Shown here one piece after another: positions 9,639 through 17,462 of a stretch of 61,355 nucleotides of DNA (its first letter is position 1; every line of letters starts with the position of its first letter). The stretch comes from an uncultured Clostridia bacterium (GTDB taxonomy: Bacteria; Bacillota; Clostridia; Christensenellales; Borkfalkiaceae): the NCBI GenBank assembly GCA_947624965.1, contig CANQMN010000012.1, forward strand, positions 1 to 61,355, written 5' to 3'. Below the pieces are notes generated by a model. The model was given only the letters and a program-made list of their open reading frames with translations, did not search any database and was not told where the DNA came from. A program made the translations under genes and the position numbers.

Positions 9639-11700
9639 TGCCGTCCTCCTTCTTCATCTTCACTCTGTCCATGAACGCGTCCTCTTTGTTGAAGTTGGCA
9701 TGACGGTTCAAAAATTCCTTTCTGCCGTCCACGTTGTCGCCCATGAGCGTGGCGATCATCGCGTCGGCGGCGACGGCGTCCTCCACCGTGACCTGCGTGA
9801 GGTTCCGCCGCTCGGGGTCCATCGTCGTCTTCCAGAGCTGTTCGGCGCTCATCTCGCCCAGCCCCTTGTACCGCTGGATGAGATATCCCCGCCCCACCTT
9901 TTCTATTTTCTCCTGCAACTCGGCGTCGTCGTAGGCGTATTCCTCCACGCTCGAATTCGGCTTGTACACCTTGTAGAGGGGCGGCATGCCGATGTAGACG
10001 TGCCCCTCGTTGACAAGCGGGCGCATATAGCGGAAGAAGAAGGTCAAAAGAATACAGCGGATATGGAAGCCGTCCTGATCGGCATCCGAGAGGATGATGA
10101 CCTTGTGGTAGTTGAGCTTATCGAGATTGAAATCGCTCCCGATGCCTGCGCCGAGCGCGGAGATCATCGTGCGGATCTCCTCGTTCGCGAGGACCTGGTC
10201 GAGCCGCTTTTTCTCCACGTTCAGGGGCTTTCCGCGCAGGGGAAGAATGGCTTGGAAGGAGCGGATGCGCGCCTGTTTTGCGGTCCCCCCCGCCGAGTCG
10301 CCCTCCACGATGAAGAGCTCGTTGAGTTCTGGCTTTTTGCCCGTGGAGGCGGCAAGTTTGCCGACAAGGGTGAGATTATCGATGCTGTTCTTGGCGCGGG
10401 CGGTATCCTTTGCCTGCCGCGCCGCGATGCGCACGCGCGCCGCCCCCTGCGCTTTTTTGATGATCTCCTCGAACGCGCGGCGGAATTTTGGATCGGCGGC
10501 GAGCGCTTTGAGCCCCTCCACCGTCACCGCTTCGACGGGAGACTTCGCCTCGGGGTTGCCGAGCTTGGTCTTGGTCTGCCCCTCGAACTGCACGTTCTTC
10601 ATCTTGACGGAGAGAACGGCGGTGAGCCCCTCGCGGAAGTCGTCGCCGAGGAAATTGGGGTCCTTGTCCTTGATGAGTTTGTTGTCCCGCGCGTAGTCGT
10701 TGAGCATGCGCGTGAGCCCCGAGCGGAACCCGACTTCGTGGAAGCCGCCCTCGGGCGTGGGGATGTTGTTGACGAAGGAAAAGAGATTTTCGGCGTATTC
10801 GGAGGAGTGCTGAATGGCGAACTCCACCAAGATGCCGTCCCGCTCGCCGCGGTAATAGAGCGGCTTGTTGTAGAGTTTGGTCTTATCTTTGTTCAAAAAG
10901 GCGGCGAAGTCCGCAATGCCCCCGTCGTAACGGTAGGTAACGGAGTACGGCTCGGTCGCGCCCATGAGGTCGAGTTGCACGTTCCCCTCGGGCGTTTCCT
11001 CCTCCCCGTCGCCCTGCGCGAGGTATTCGTTGCGCGTGATGCGCTCGTCGGTGAGCGTGATGGAGAGCCCCTTGTTGAGGAAGGCGAGCTCGCGGAGCCG
11101 CCGCTGTACCGTTTCCAGCGAGAAATCGACGGTGGAGAACACCGCGTCGTCGGGCATGAAATGCACAAACGTGCCGTGCCGCTTGGTGTGCTGTTTCATA
11201 TCCGTCAAGGGACCCGTGGGAACGCCCGATTCGTACTTGCCCTTCTTTTCGTCGTAGTACGAATGAAAGCCCATCTGCCACGTCTTGCCATCCTTGCAGA
11301 CGCGCACATTGAGCCACTTGGAGAGGGCGTTGGTGACGGATGCCCCCACGCCGTGCAAGCCGCCCGAGAAGGAGTAGTTGTGCTCGTCGAATTTTCCGCC
11401 CGCATGGAGCTGGGTAAAGACGACCTGCACGCCCGAGACCTTGGTCTTGGGGTGGATGTCGGTGGGAATGCCCCGCCCGTTGTCCTCCACGGAGGCGCTG
11501 CCGTCCTTGTAGAGGCGGATATCGATCTTATCCGCAAAGCCGTTCGCGGCTTCGTCGATGGCGTTGTCGACGATCTCCCAGAGAATGTGGTGAAGCCCCC
11601 TTGCGCCCGTCGAGCCGATATACATGCCGGGACGGAGGCGGACCGCCTCCAATCCTTCGAGAATGGTGATGTCGCTCGCGTCGTAATGCTGTTCAGCCAT
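9625..11700 (-). CDS. Type IIA DNA topoisomerase subunit B (ParE/GyrB family)
   Basis: 691 codons from the ATG at 11700, which has GAGG upstream; a start at 11721 would add seven residues. The GHKL ATPase domain shows [22 protein letters not shown] and GGLHGVGAS; the transducer follows; the TOPRIM domain has [10 protein letters not shown] and [12 protein letters not shown]; the C-terminal end has [23 protein letters not shown] hydrolysis by this subunit drives strand passage by the A subunit encoded downstream. The pair is far from any dnaA-like gene, which also suits ParE. The ParE versus GyrB choice needs a tree. Confidence 0.93.
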   Translation of the reverse strand: MAEQHYDASDITILEGLEAVRLRPGMYIGSTGARGLHHILWEIVDNAIDEAANGFADKIDIRLYKDGSASVEDNGRGIPTDIHPKTKVSGVQVVFTQLHAGGKFDEHNYSFSGGLHGVGASVTNALSKWLNVRVCKDGKTWQMGFHSYYDEKKGKYESGVPTGPLTDMKQHTKRHGTFVHFMPDDAVFSTVDFSLETVQRRLRELAFLNKGLSITLTDERITRNEYLAQGDGEEETPEGNVQLDLMGATEPYSVTYRYDGGIADFAAFLNKDKTKLYNKPLYYRGERDGILVEFAIQHSSEYAENLFSFVNNIPTPEGGFHEVGFRSGLTRMLNDYARDNKLIKDKDPNFLGDDFREGLTAVLSVKMKNVQFEGQTKTKLGNPEAKSPVEAVTVEGLKALAADPKFRRAFEEIIKKAQGAARVRIAARQAKDTARAKNSIDNLTLVGKLAASTGKKPELNELFIVEGDSAGGTAKQARIRSFQAILPLRGKPLNVEKKRLDQVLANEEIRTMISALGAGIGSDFNLDKLNYHKVIILSDADQDGFHIRCILLTFFFRYMRPLVNEGHVYIGMPPLYKVYKPNSSVEEYAYDDAELQEKIEKVGRGYLIQRYKGLGEMSAEQLWKTTMDPERRNLTQVTVEDAVAADAMIATLMGDNVDGRKEFLNRHANFNKEDAFMDRVKMKKEDGNEEE

Positions 11701-11733
11701 GAATACCTCGTAAGATAACAATATTACAGGGGT

Positions 11734-11762
11734 ATTATACCATATTTTGCGGTCGAGAGCAA
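11734..11762 (-). promoter_or_regulatory. Sigma-A promoter of the topoisomerase pair
   Basis: TTGCTC (11762-11757), 17-base spacer, TATAAT (11739-11734) on the minus strand, 33 bases before the start at 11700. Confidence 0.8.
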
Positions 11763-11820
11763 GTGTTTTAACTATATTTGGAATGTTTCCCCTCTGCGCC
11801 GCACGCGCAGAACAAGAAGA

Positions 11821-11843
11821 TCCCGCCCCGAACGGGGCGGGAC
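11821..11843 (-). terminator. Intrinsic terminator after the EFR1 gene
   Basis: GC-rich hairpin (TCCCGCCCCG / CGGGGCGGGA) just past the EFR1 stop codon, followed on the minus strand by a weak T-rich stretch. Confidence 0.6.
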
Positions 11844-11847
11844 GAAA

Positions 11848-12633
11848 CTATTTGAGAACGGGTCCCTTATACTGCGCCGAAGGGGGCTCCTTGCCGAACA
11901 GGGTGATCGCCTTGCGCGGGCACAGATTGACGCAACGGTAGCACAGCACGCACTTCCCGAGGGGCACGGCTTTTTGCTCCTCCAAGACGAGGTTGCCGAC
12001 GGGGCACTTCCCCACGCATGCGCCGCACCCGACGCAGCGGGCGGCGTCCACTTTGAGTTTTTTCCGCTTCTCCCCCTCCGAGCGGAGAAAATATTTGCGC
12101 TGGCAATACCGCCCGACCGCGTGCGGGAGGAGGCGGAACCCCTTCCGCTTCGCCTTTCCCCGCAGAATGCGCGCGGCAAAGGCGTCCGCCCGCCCGTCTG
12201 CGCGCGCGAGCGTCTTTTCGAGCTCCTTGCCGTTGCGGACGGGGAACGTCTTGCAGTCGCACAAGTTGTTCGGCATGTTGAAATGCTCCGCGCCGACGAC
12301 CTTGCCGCCGTACCGCTCCACCGCGCGCCCGAGGCTCGCCGCCCCGTCGCCCGAGAAAAAGTATTGCGTCTCGGCGATGACTACGCGCTTCCCCGCAAAA
12401 TGCTTTGCGTGCGCACGGACGAATTCCCGCATCGGAATGGGCGGCGCGGAACCGTAGATCGGAAACGCGAGCAGGATAAGATCGCTCTCCCGCATCTGCG
12501 CCGCATAGTCCCCTCCGCGCGCAACGTCGTATGTCCGCACGCGGAACTCCGCCGAGAGTTTGCCGCACAGCCGATCGACGATATAGCGCGTGTTTCCCGT
12601 TCCCGTAAAATAAAACGCTGTGAGGATCTTCAT
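11848..12633 (-). CDS. EFR1-type flavodoxin-ferredoxin fusion
   Basis: 261 codons. Residues 1-150 form a flavodoxin-like domain with the phosphate-binding loop FYFTGTGNTRYI and the LLAFPIYG segment. Residues 190-250 carry two 4Fe-4S motifs, CVGCGACVGKCP and CVLCYRCVNLCP. This domain order matches the EFR1-family ferrodoxin proteins of anaerobes, thought to pass electrons between a flavin and iron-sulfur partners; the partners are unknown. It is a single-gene unit, with a terminator downstream and no obvious operon mate. Confidence 0.88.
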   Translation of the reverse strand: MKILTAFYFTGTGNTRYIVDRLCGKLSAEFRVRTYDVARGGDYAAQMRESDLILLAFPIYGSAPPIPMREFVRAHAKHFAGKRVVIAETQYFFSGDGAASLGRAVERYGGKVVGAEHFNMPNNLCDCKTFPVRNGKELEKTLARADGRADAFAARILRGKAKRKGFRLLPHAVGRYCQRKYFLRSEGEKRKKLKVDAARCVGCGACVGKCPVGNLVLEEQKAVPLGKCVLCYRCVNLCPRKAITLFGKEPPSAQYKGPVLK

Positions 12634-12674
12634 ACTCCGTTATATGAATCGTTCCCCGATTTCGTGCGCAATAA

Positions 12675-12708
12675 ACAAAAACGCCCCCGCAAAGTTGCGG
12701 GAAGCGTC
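12675..12708 (-). terminator. Intrinsic terminator of the zinc-ribbon/lipoprotein operon
   Basis: On the minus strand the hairpin ACGCTTCCCGCAA / TTGCGGGGGCGT is followed by TTTTTG. It lies about 75 bases past the stop at 12781. Confidence 0.75.
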
Positions 12709-12780
12709 CCTTTTGTTGCCCTTCCGAAGGCGTGTTTGCAACGCCGCTTCAATCGGGGGATGCAACCGTGGATCTTGACG

Positions 12781-13137
12781 CTACATATGAAAACCGCACC
12801 GATGGGTCAAGTTATCCAATTCTTTTTGCGCTTCTCTTACTTGCTTCACGGTGCTGTTTTCGTCGTTGATGATTTTCAGCAATTCTTCTTTGCGTTTTTG
12901 TTTCGCTTCCGCTTCTCGCTTACGCTTCTGTTCTTCTTCCGCGCGACGAAGCGCTTCCTGTTTCCGCAGTTCTTCGGCATAGCGGTCTGATTCGGGTGCG
13001 AACAATTCAATATGTCCGCAAGCCTCGCAGGCATACGCGTTTACGTGAAAGTGCCCCTCTGTTGCAAGAATCGTTCCGATCGTTGTGCGCTTAAAATCCG
13101 TTCCGCCGCAATTCGAGCATTTTATCAACGCTTTCAT
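12781..13137 (-). CDS. Zinc-ribbon protein with coiled-coil tail
   Basis: 118 codons. An N-terminal zinc ribbon is clear: CSNCGG at residues 7-12 pairs with CEACGH near 37-42. Residues 50-110 are a charged, Ala/Glu/Lys-rich helix predicted to be a coiled coil. No enzyme motif is present and I do not recognise a named family. It lies 25 bases after the lipoprotein gene on the same strand and shares its promoter and the terminator at 12675-12708, so the two probably work together or under the same RHH control. Confidence 0.7.
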   Translation of the reverse strand: MKALIKCSNCGGTDFKRTTIGTILATEGHFHVNAYACEACGHIELFAPESDRYAEELRKQEALRRAEEEQKRKREAEAKQKRKEELLKIINDENSTVKQVREAQKELDNLTHRCGFHM

Positions 13138-13162
13138 AATTCCTCCCTTCTCGCTTCTTTCC

Positions 13163-13600
13163 TCAAATCAGTATTTTTCCCTGCACGCGAACATAGGAAA
13201 GCAATCCTGTATCATGGGCCATACCACTTGTTATGCTATAACTGAACGTGGCATATCCCGCCGCATTCAATTTTACTTCGTGCTCAATTTCTTCCCCGTT
13301 CTGCCGATAGAACAAACTGCAATTCTCATATATCCCGCTTATGGCGCCCATTATCGTAACTTTATACGACCATATCTGCATTCTTCCACCCCCAAGCACA
13401 GTCGACGAGGTACACACCGTGTCGATGGACAAATAATAGTCGTAGTTGTCCATCGTGAGTTCGATCGATCGCGGTTCATCGTTCCCTTCGGGCGTTTCTC
13501 CCTCGCCGAGATCGCAACCTGTAAACCAGAAAACCATCAAAAATACTGTTAGTGCCGAAAGCAACAGCCACGCGAGTCGCTTTTTCTTTCTGTATTTCAT
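13163..13600 (-). CDS. Small secreted lipoprotein, unknown function
   Basis: 145 codons. A basic start (MKYRKKKR) is followed by a hydrophobic stretch and a lipobox-like FTGC with the cysteine at about residue 29, so the mature protein should be lipid-anchored outside the membrane. The mature part begins with an acidic linker and continues as a beta-rich domain with no recognised family. Its promoter (13628-13656) overlaps a perfect inverted repeat and faces the RHH gene at 13700, suggesting RHH control. The zinc-ribbon gene follows in the same unit. Confidence 0.75.
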   Translation of the reverse strand: MKYRKKKRLAWLLLSALTVFLMVFWFTGCDLGEGETPEGNDEPRSIELTMDNYDYYLSIDTVCTSSTVLGGGRMQIWSYKVTIMGAISGIYENCSLFYRQNGEEIEHEVKLNAAGYATFSYSITSGMAHDTGLLSYVRVQGKILI

Positions 13601-13621
13601 AATCGTTCCGCTCCTAATTTG

Positions 13622-13640
13622 AGTAGTATTTTATACTACT
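13622..13640. promoter_or_regulatory. Operator-like inverted repeat in the RHH/lipoprotein divergon
   Basis: AGTAGTAT, three bases, ATACTACT: perfect 8-bp arms. It covers the -10 box of the lipoprotein promoter (TAAAAT, 13633-13628). A related half, TTATACTATA, lies at 13641-13650. RHH proteins bind such short AT-rich dyads. Confidence 0.65.
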
Positions 13641-13656
13641 TTATACTATATGTCAA
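13628..13656 (-). promoter_or_regulatory. Sigma-A promoter of the lipoprotein operon
   Basis: Perfect TTGACA (13656-13651), 17-base spacer, TAAAAT (13633-13628) on the minus strand, 28 bases before the lipoprotein ATG. A plus-strand TATAAT at 13676-13681 may serve the RHH gene, but its -35 is poor. Confidence 0.85.
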
Positions 13657-13699
13657 GTAAAAATCGGATTTTTGTTATAATTTGCTCAAAGGAGAGCCT

Positions 13700-13852
13700 A
13701 TGAAACCTTTGAAAGAAAAAATCAGCATTACGATCGACAGCGATCTTTTGCCCGAATTGAAAGCCGAGGCAGAAAAAGACGACCGTTCCCTCTCGCAATT
13801 TATCAATCTCATTCTTCGCAAGTATATGAAAGAGAAAAAAGAGGAGTGTTGA
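13700..13852 (+). CDS. Short ribbon-helix-helix (CopG/Arc-type) regulator
   Basis: 50 codons, with AAGGAGAG just before the ATG. It has the beta strand KISITIDSDLL, then helix PELKAEAEKDDRSLSQF and a second helix to the end, the RHH DNA-binding fold used by Arc, CopG and many antitoxins. The TIDSDLL strand supplies base contacts. It is divergent from the lipoprotein gene, with an operator-like dyad between them, and is followed by a strong terminator, so it is a single-gene unit. A toxin partner was looked for and not seen. Confidence 0.75.
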   Translation: MKPLKEKISITIDSDLLPELKAEAEKDDRSLSQFINLILRKYMKEKKEEC

Positions 13853-13876
13853 TTGGGTAGTTACTCTTTCGGTTTT

Positions 13877-13919
13877 CAAATAAAAACAAGCAAGATACCC
13901 TCTTGCTTGTTTTTATTTG
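13877..13919. terminator. Strong bidirectional terminator after RHH gene
   Basis: 19-bp perfect arms (CAAATAAAAACAAGCAAGA and its complement) with a 5-base loop; A- and T-tracts suit both strands, ending the RHH gene and the oxidoreductase gene that runs toward it. Confidence 0.9.
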
Positions 13920-14016
13920 AAATGGAAGTGCGTTTTCAATCAGATCTGCCCCCCTCACGCTTCCGAAAATGACGGAGCGTTTTCAGACAGAGTAAAGGGA
14001 CAATGATCCCTAAAAT

Positions 14017-15300
14017 TCATCTTACGGGGTCGACGTTTACGACCCGACCCGTCTCCATCGCCTCGTCCGCCGCGAACACCGCGAAATGCCCGTTGAGCGA
14101 ATCCCCGATCACCGTGGACGAGACGGAGCGCGGCTCTCCCGCGACGAGATTGACGAAATCTTCGGAGATGCGGCTGTCTCCGCCGCCGTGCCCGTCGTCC
14201 TCGCGAATGCCCGTGATGACCTCTTTCCGCTCGGTGTAGAGCCCCGACTTCGGCTCGTACAGGCGGACGGTAAAGGCGTTGTCCTCGAAAAAGCCGTCTA
14301 TCTCCCCTTTCGACCCCACGATGTGCACCTTCCGTCCGGGGCGGGCGACCGCGCTCACCATGCTGTGCACCGCGACGGTCCCGTCCGAAAAACGCAAAAG
14401 GAGGGACTGCCTGTCTACCACGTCGCCATCCGTCTTCCAAATACATTCGCCGAAGGGCGAGCGGTCGCGCAAGTCCTCGTACCGCTCCGCGAGTGTGATT
14501 TCCCCGTACGGCTTATGGAAGCCCGCGAGAAGGTATTGCGGGAAGAAATTGTTGTCGAGGCTGAGCTTTCGGCAGGAATACATGCACGCGGGCTCCAACG
14601 GGCAATCGACGAGACAGCGCGTTCCCGCCCCCGCGGGCGCGTTCTCGGGAACGAAATATTCCCGCCCGCCGAAGCTCGCCACCGTCTCCGGGACGCTCCC
14701 CGCCATGAACCAGCAGAGCAGATCCAGATCGTGGCAGCATTTCGCGAGCAACATGGAGGAACCGCACGCCGCCCTGTTCCGCCATTTCCCGCGGAGATAG
14801 GAGGCGGAGGCGTGCGCGACGCCCACCATCTCGCTCGTATCGAGGAAGAAGATCTTTCCAATCTCCCCCGAGAGAAGGATCTCTTTGATGCGCAAATAGA
14901 AGGGCGTATACCGCAGCACATGGCAGACCATGAGTTTACAGCCGCATTCGTCCGCGCGGCGTTTGAGCGCGACGAGCTCCTCTCGCGAACTCGTAACGGG
15001 CTTTTCAAGCAGCATGTCGTAGCCGAGCCCGAGAAGGGGCATCGCGGTCGCGACATGCAGACGGTCCATCGTCGCATTGATGACGGCGTCCGCGATCTTG
15101 CCGCGGGCGAGCGCCGTCTCCAAATCCGAAAAGCAGTTCTCGGGCGGAATGGAGAGCGTTTTTCTCGCCTCCTCCCGCCTGTATTCGTCCGGTTCGACGA
15201 TCGCGACGACTTGCATTCTCTCCGGATGTTCGAGCGCGTATCGGGTGTAAGCGCGCCCCCTGTCCCCGTAGCCGAGCACCATTACAGTTACTTTCTTCAT
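14017..15300 (-). CDS. Gfo/Idh/MocA family oxidoreductase
   Basis: 427 codons. The Rossmann NAD(P) loop GYGDRGRAY is at residues 10-18, the conserved EKP (LLEKPVTSS) near 98, and the C-terminal alpha/beta substrate domain follows with a cluster of cysteines (CLVDCPLEPACMYSC) not general in the family. That cluster could bind a metal or an iron-sulfur centre. The family oxidises or reduces sugars, inositols and similar compounds; the substrate cannot be read here. It stands alone, with no sugar transporter beside it. RBS-like GAGGA precedes the ATG. Confidence 0.88.
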   Translation of the reverse strand: MKKVTVMVLGYGDRGRAYTRYALEHPERMQVVAIVEPDEYRREEARKTLSIPPENCFSDLETALARGKIADAVINATMDRLHVATAMPLLGLGYDMLLEKPVTSSREELVALKRRADECGCKLMVCHVLRYTPFYLRIKEILLSGEIGKIFFLDTSEMVGVAHASASYLRGKWRNRAACGSSMLLAKCCHDLDLLCWFMAGSVPETVASFGGREYFVPENAPAGAGTRCLVDCPLEPACMYSCRKLSLDNNFFPQYLLAGFHKPYGEITLAERYEDLRDRSPFGECIWKTDGDVVDRQSLLLRFSDGTVAVHSMVSAVARPGRKVHIVGSKGEIDGFFEDNAFTVRLYEPKSGLYTERKEVITGIREDDGHGGGDSRISEDFVNLVAGEPRSVSSTVIGDSLNGHFAVFAADEAMETGRVVNVDPVR

Positions 15301-15366
15301 GCGGTTCTCCTCGGAATTTTTCTGACGCCATTATAGCACGTTTCGGGAAAAAATCAACCGATCGCG

Positions 15367-15403
15367 GAAAAATCGCCGCCTCGCCGCATGCGGCGAGACG
15401 GCG
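15367..15403 (-). terminator. Intrinsic terminator downstream of tmRNA
   Basis: On the minus strand a long GC hairpin (CGCCG..TCGCCGCA / TGCGGCGA..CGGCG) is followed by ATTTTT. It lies beyond the hairpin at 15412-15462. The stretch 15301-15611 between the oxidoreductase and tmRNA has no gene; it holds these two hairpins. Confidence 0.7.
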
Positions 15404-15411
15404 TTCGTTTT

Positions 15412-15462
15412 TCTCCCAAGCGAAAGGGCGTGGCTTTTTGCCCCGCCCTTTCGCTTGGGAGA
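15412..15462. repeat. 19-bp perfect inverted repeat in tmRNA 3' flank
   Basis: Arms 15412-15430 and 15444-15462 are perfectly complementary, loop 13 bases. On the minus strand A-rich DNA follows rather than a T-tract, so it may shield or process the tmRNA precursor's 3' end, or act as a first terminator. Confidence 0.6.
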
Positions 15463-15611
15463 CTTGTCGGTGAAATCCGCACCCGCTTTCTGCCGCAGAG
15501 ATGCAAGCAAGACAAGGAAAACGAGCATTGCCGACGGGGAGTTTACCGGGCGTAAATGACCCGAGGCAAGCGGAGTTTGACACCGTATTGCGCCGCATAT
15601 GTGCGGCAGTA

Positions 15612-16000
15612 TGGTGGACCTGCGGAGAATTGAACTCCGGTCTTACAAGGTTCAACCGTGGACACTACACGTTTAGTCCGTGGTCGGTCTCGCCGTCGAA
15701 AAGTCCGCGGACAACCTTTCCGATGGCATGCTTCCGAAATTCATCGCTCTGCGGGGGAAGCCAACCGCAAAACGACGTTCCCTACTCGATTGACGCCCTG
15801 CTCCCGCGCCGTAGGCAACGCGGGGAGGACGGAGCGTAAAAAGTTACGCCGCAAGCGCTACGCGGCGAGCCGAAGCCCTGCGCGCGGAAGCGCGTCTGCT
15901 GGATTTTTCGTCAGCAATTAAAATTTTTCCGTTTTTACGGAGCCGAGCCTCCGACGTGCGTCCGACGATATCCGCTTGCAATCGAATCCGAAACAGGCCC
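15612..16000 (-). ncRNA. ssrA: tmRNA (ssrA)
   Basis: 389 bases. The 3' end reads GAGTTCAATTCTCCGCAGGT then CCACCA, a tRNA-like T-arm and acceptor; the acceptor CAGGTCC pairs with the 5' end GGGCCTG at 16000-15994 (one G-U pair). Just inside the 5' end is TTTCGGATTCGAT, typical of tmRNA. The tag frame runs 15915-15844: starts ADEKSSRR, ends VALAA then TAA. tmRNA with SmpB rescues stalled ribosomes and marks the product for proteolysis. The tag is 23 residues and arginine-rich, longer than most. The resume codon is inferred as GCT at 15915-15913; one codon earlier (ATT) is possible. Confidence 0.95.
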
Positions 16001-16024
16001 GAATGCGACGTTCGTCTCTATTAT

Positions 16025-16051
16025 ATTATACCCGCGCCGCAAAATTGTCAA
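16025..16051 (-). promoter_or_regulatory. Promoter of tmRNA
   Basis: TTGACA (16051-16046) and TATAAT (16030-16025) on the minus strand with a 15-base spacer; an overlapping TAATAT (16028-16023) gives 17. The mature 5' end is about 24 bases downstream, consistent with a short leader removed by RNase P. Confidence 0.75.
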
Positions 16052-16120
16052 CCGTTTTCCGCCGAGCCGCGATGGGAAAACGCCGCCCGCCGCGGGAAAA
16101 CCGCGGCGGGCGGTCCCCTT

Positions 16121-16330
16121 TCACCACTCTGTTCTGCCGCACAAAACGTCGATGGAGACGCCGAAAAGATCGGCAAGTTTCCACAGGTATGTGAGCGTCG
16201 GCTCGCCGTCCGCCCGCTCCCATTTGCTGACGCACTGCTGGGTTACCCCCACCGCTTCCGCGAGCTTCCCCTGCGAAAGACCGTGCTCCTTCCTGAACGC
16301 TTTCAAGTTTTCCGAAAATCTGATCTCCAC
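16121..16330 (-). CDS. XRE-family transcriptional regulator
   Basis: 69 codons, essentially one lambda-repressor-type HTH: FSENLKAFRKEHGLSQGKLA then VGVTQQCVSKWERADGEP, with a short tail (LADLFGVSIDVLCG). Proteins of this size are usually autoregulators. The start is read as GTG at 16330 and has no clear ribosome site; GGAG lies within codons 1-2, so the true start is uncertain. It faces the zinc-ribbon gene at 16423, with two ACAA-N6-TTGT dyads between them. Confidence 0.85.
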   Translation of the reverse strand: MEIRFSENLKAFRKEHGLSQGKLAEAVGVTQQCVSKWERADGEPTLTYLWKLADLFGVSIDVLCGRTEW

Positions 16331-16341
16331 AAAAAAAGTTT

Positions 16342-16383
16342 ACAACTATTCTTGTGAAAAATTTGACATACAACAAAAGTTGT
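16342..16383. promoter_or_regulatory. Two ACAA-N6-TTGT operator-like dyads
   Basis: ACAACTATTCTTGT at 16342-16355 and ACAACAAAAGTTGT at 16370-16383, starts 28 bp apart. The second lies in the -35/-10 spacer of the zinc-ribbon promoter. Such dyads are typical XRE repressor sites. Confidence 0.65.
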
Positions 16384-16391
16384 GATATAAT
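16363..16391 (+). promoter_or_regulatory. Consensus promoter of first zinc-ribbon gene
   Basis: Perfect TTGACA (16363-16368) and TATAAT (16386-16391), spacer 17, 31 bases before the ATG. Confidence 0.9.
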
Positions 16392-16422
16392 TCAGACAAC
16401 AATAACTCACGGAGGAGAAACT

Positions 16423-16854
16423 ATGTATTGCAAACACTGTGGAAAAGAACTTTCCGATGAAGCCATCATGTGTCCCGACTGCGGGACGCCGACGGAGAAG
16501 GGTTCCGCCCGTAAACCCGAACGGATCTCGGGGACCCCTCAAAAACGGACCTGCGCCGTAACGGGATTTGTCCTCTCGATCATTTGCTTCGTCGCGACGT
16601 TCGTCCTTGTTACGATCGAAATGTGTTTCGGTCGTTTGGGGACGACCGATACCCTTGCGATCTTGCCGGGGCTTGCGGGGCTTATTTTCAGCATCTTCGG
16701 ATTGGGAGAGGCGAAGAAGAACGGGGACGGCGTCGCGCGCGGACTTGCGATCACGGGCATCGTACTCTCCGCCGTTGCGCTCTTCTATTGCTTCATCATC
16801 TATGCCGTATTTTTGAGCGTCCCCTATAATGATTACTACGATTACTATTATTGA
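16423..16854 (+). CDS. Zinc-ribbon membrane protein (copy 1)
   Basis: 143 codons from the ATG at 16423 (GGAGGA upstream). The N-terminus MYCKHCGKELSDEAIMCPDC is a zinc ribbon (two CxxC pairs). After a linker, three hydrophobic segments follow (about residues 50-70, 80-95 and 105-130), separated by a short charged piece, as in DUF4190-like proteins. It ends in a run of Asp/Tyr residues. The next gene starts with a nearly identical ribbon. Function unknown; control by the divergent XRE protein is likely from the operator positions. Confidence 0.8.
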   Translation: MYCKHCGKELSDEAIMCPDCGTPTEKGSARKPERISGTPQKRTCAVTGFVLSIICFVATFVLVTIEMCFGRLGTTDTLAILPGLAGLIFSIFGLGEAKKNGDGVARGLAITGIVLSAVALFYCFIIYAVFLSVPYNDYYDYYY

Positions 16855-16874
16855 TTTCCGTACTGTATGAGCCC

Positions 16875-16912
16875 CCCCCGCGGACGGTGGACCGTCCGCG
16901 GGGGTCTTTTCT
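16875..16912 (+). terminator. Intrinsic terminator between the zinc-ribbon genes
   Basis: 14-bp perfect stem (CCCCCGCGGACGGT and complement), 2-base loop, followed by TCTTTTCTT. Confidence 0.85.
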
Positions 16913-16937
16913 TACGGAGAAAATTTCAAGGCAATGC

Positions 16938-16966
16938 TTGATTTATTCATTCCGCTATGTTATAAT
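16938..16966 (+). promoter_or_regulatory. Promoter of second zinc-ribbon gene
   Basis: TTGATT (16938-16943), 17-base spacer, TATAAT (16961-16966), 34 bases before the ATG at 17001. Confidence 0.85.
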
Positions 16967-17000
16967 ATCGCCGATACAACAAACTTTCGGAGGAAAAAAT

Positions 17001-17408
17001 ATGTATTGCAGACACTGCGGAAAGGAACTTTCCGATGAAGCCTTGATGTGCCCCGAATGCGGCACGCCCACGGGCGTGAAGCCCGCCCAAAAGCCCGCGG
17101 CGCAGGCGGACGGGCAGCCGTCCCCTCTCGGCGCGATCGCGCTGTTCCTCGCCATCTTCTCGTTCGTGACGGGCATTATATTCGGCGCTTTCTTCTATAC
17201 CTATGCCGCTTCTGTCATCTTGCTCTACATCGTCAGCGCGGCTTCCATTCTGCCCGGGCTCGCCGCTGTTTGCCTCGGGATCGCCGTCCTCTTCCGCCAA
17301 GGGGAGGAGCGGGACCGCATCTTTGCCATCGTCTCCATCGTGCTCGCGGGGATCGTGCTCTTTTTCCTGTTCGTCGCGGGCTGCGTCATTGCGACCGGTT
17401 CCCTTTGA
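17001..17408 (+). CDS. Zinc-ribbon membrane protein (copy 2)
   Basis: 135 codons from the ATG at 17001 with CGGAGG upstream. MYCRHCGKELSDEALMCPEC matches copy 1 in nearly every position, but the membrane part is different: hydrophobic segments near residues 37-60, 66-90 and 105-130. Both genes probably arose by duplication of the ribbon module. It has its own promoter and lacks the ACAA-N6-TTGT dyads of copy 1, so the two are likely regulated differently. Function unknown. Confidence 0.78.
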   Translation: MYCRHCGKELSDEALMCPECGTPTGVKPAQKPAAQADGQPSPLGAIALFLAIFSFVTGIIFGAFFYTYAASVILLYIVSAASILPGLAAVCLGIAVLFRQGEERDRIFAIVSIVLAGIVLFFLFVAGCVIATGSL

Positions 17409-17421
17409 TTTTTCAATAACA

Positions 17422-17460
17422 ATGCGCCCGCGTGCATCGGCACGCGGGCGCATTTTTTTA
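17422..17460 (+). terminator. Intrinsic terminator after zinc-ribbon copy 2
   Basis: Hairpin ATGCGCCCGCGTGC / GCACGCGGGCGCAT with a 4-base loop followed by TTTTTTTA. It also lies just past the recG stop, where the minus-strand T-tract is weaker. Confidence 0.88.
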
Positions 17461-17462
17461 TT

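Noticed and set aside
7197-11700. Calling the topoisomerase pair gyrA/gyrB
   Set aside because: No GyrA box is visible and dnaA/recF-type neighbours are missing, so topoisomerase IV is at least as likely; left unnamed.
13700-13852. RHH protein as antitoxin of a toxin-antitoxin pair
   Set aside because: No toxin-like gene is adjacent on either strand; the neighbours are a terminator and a divergent lipoprotein.
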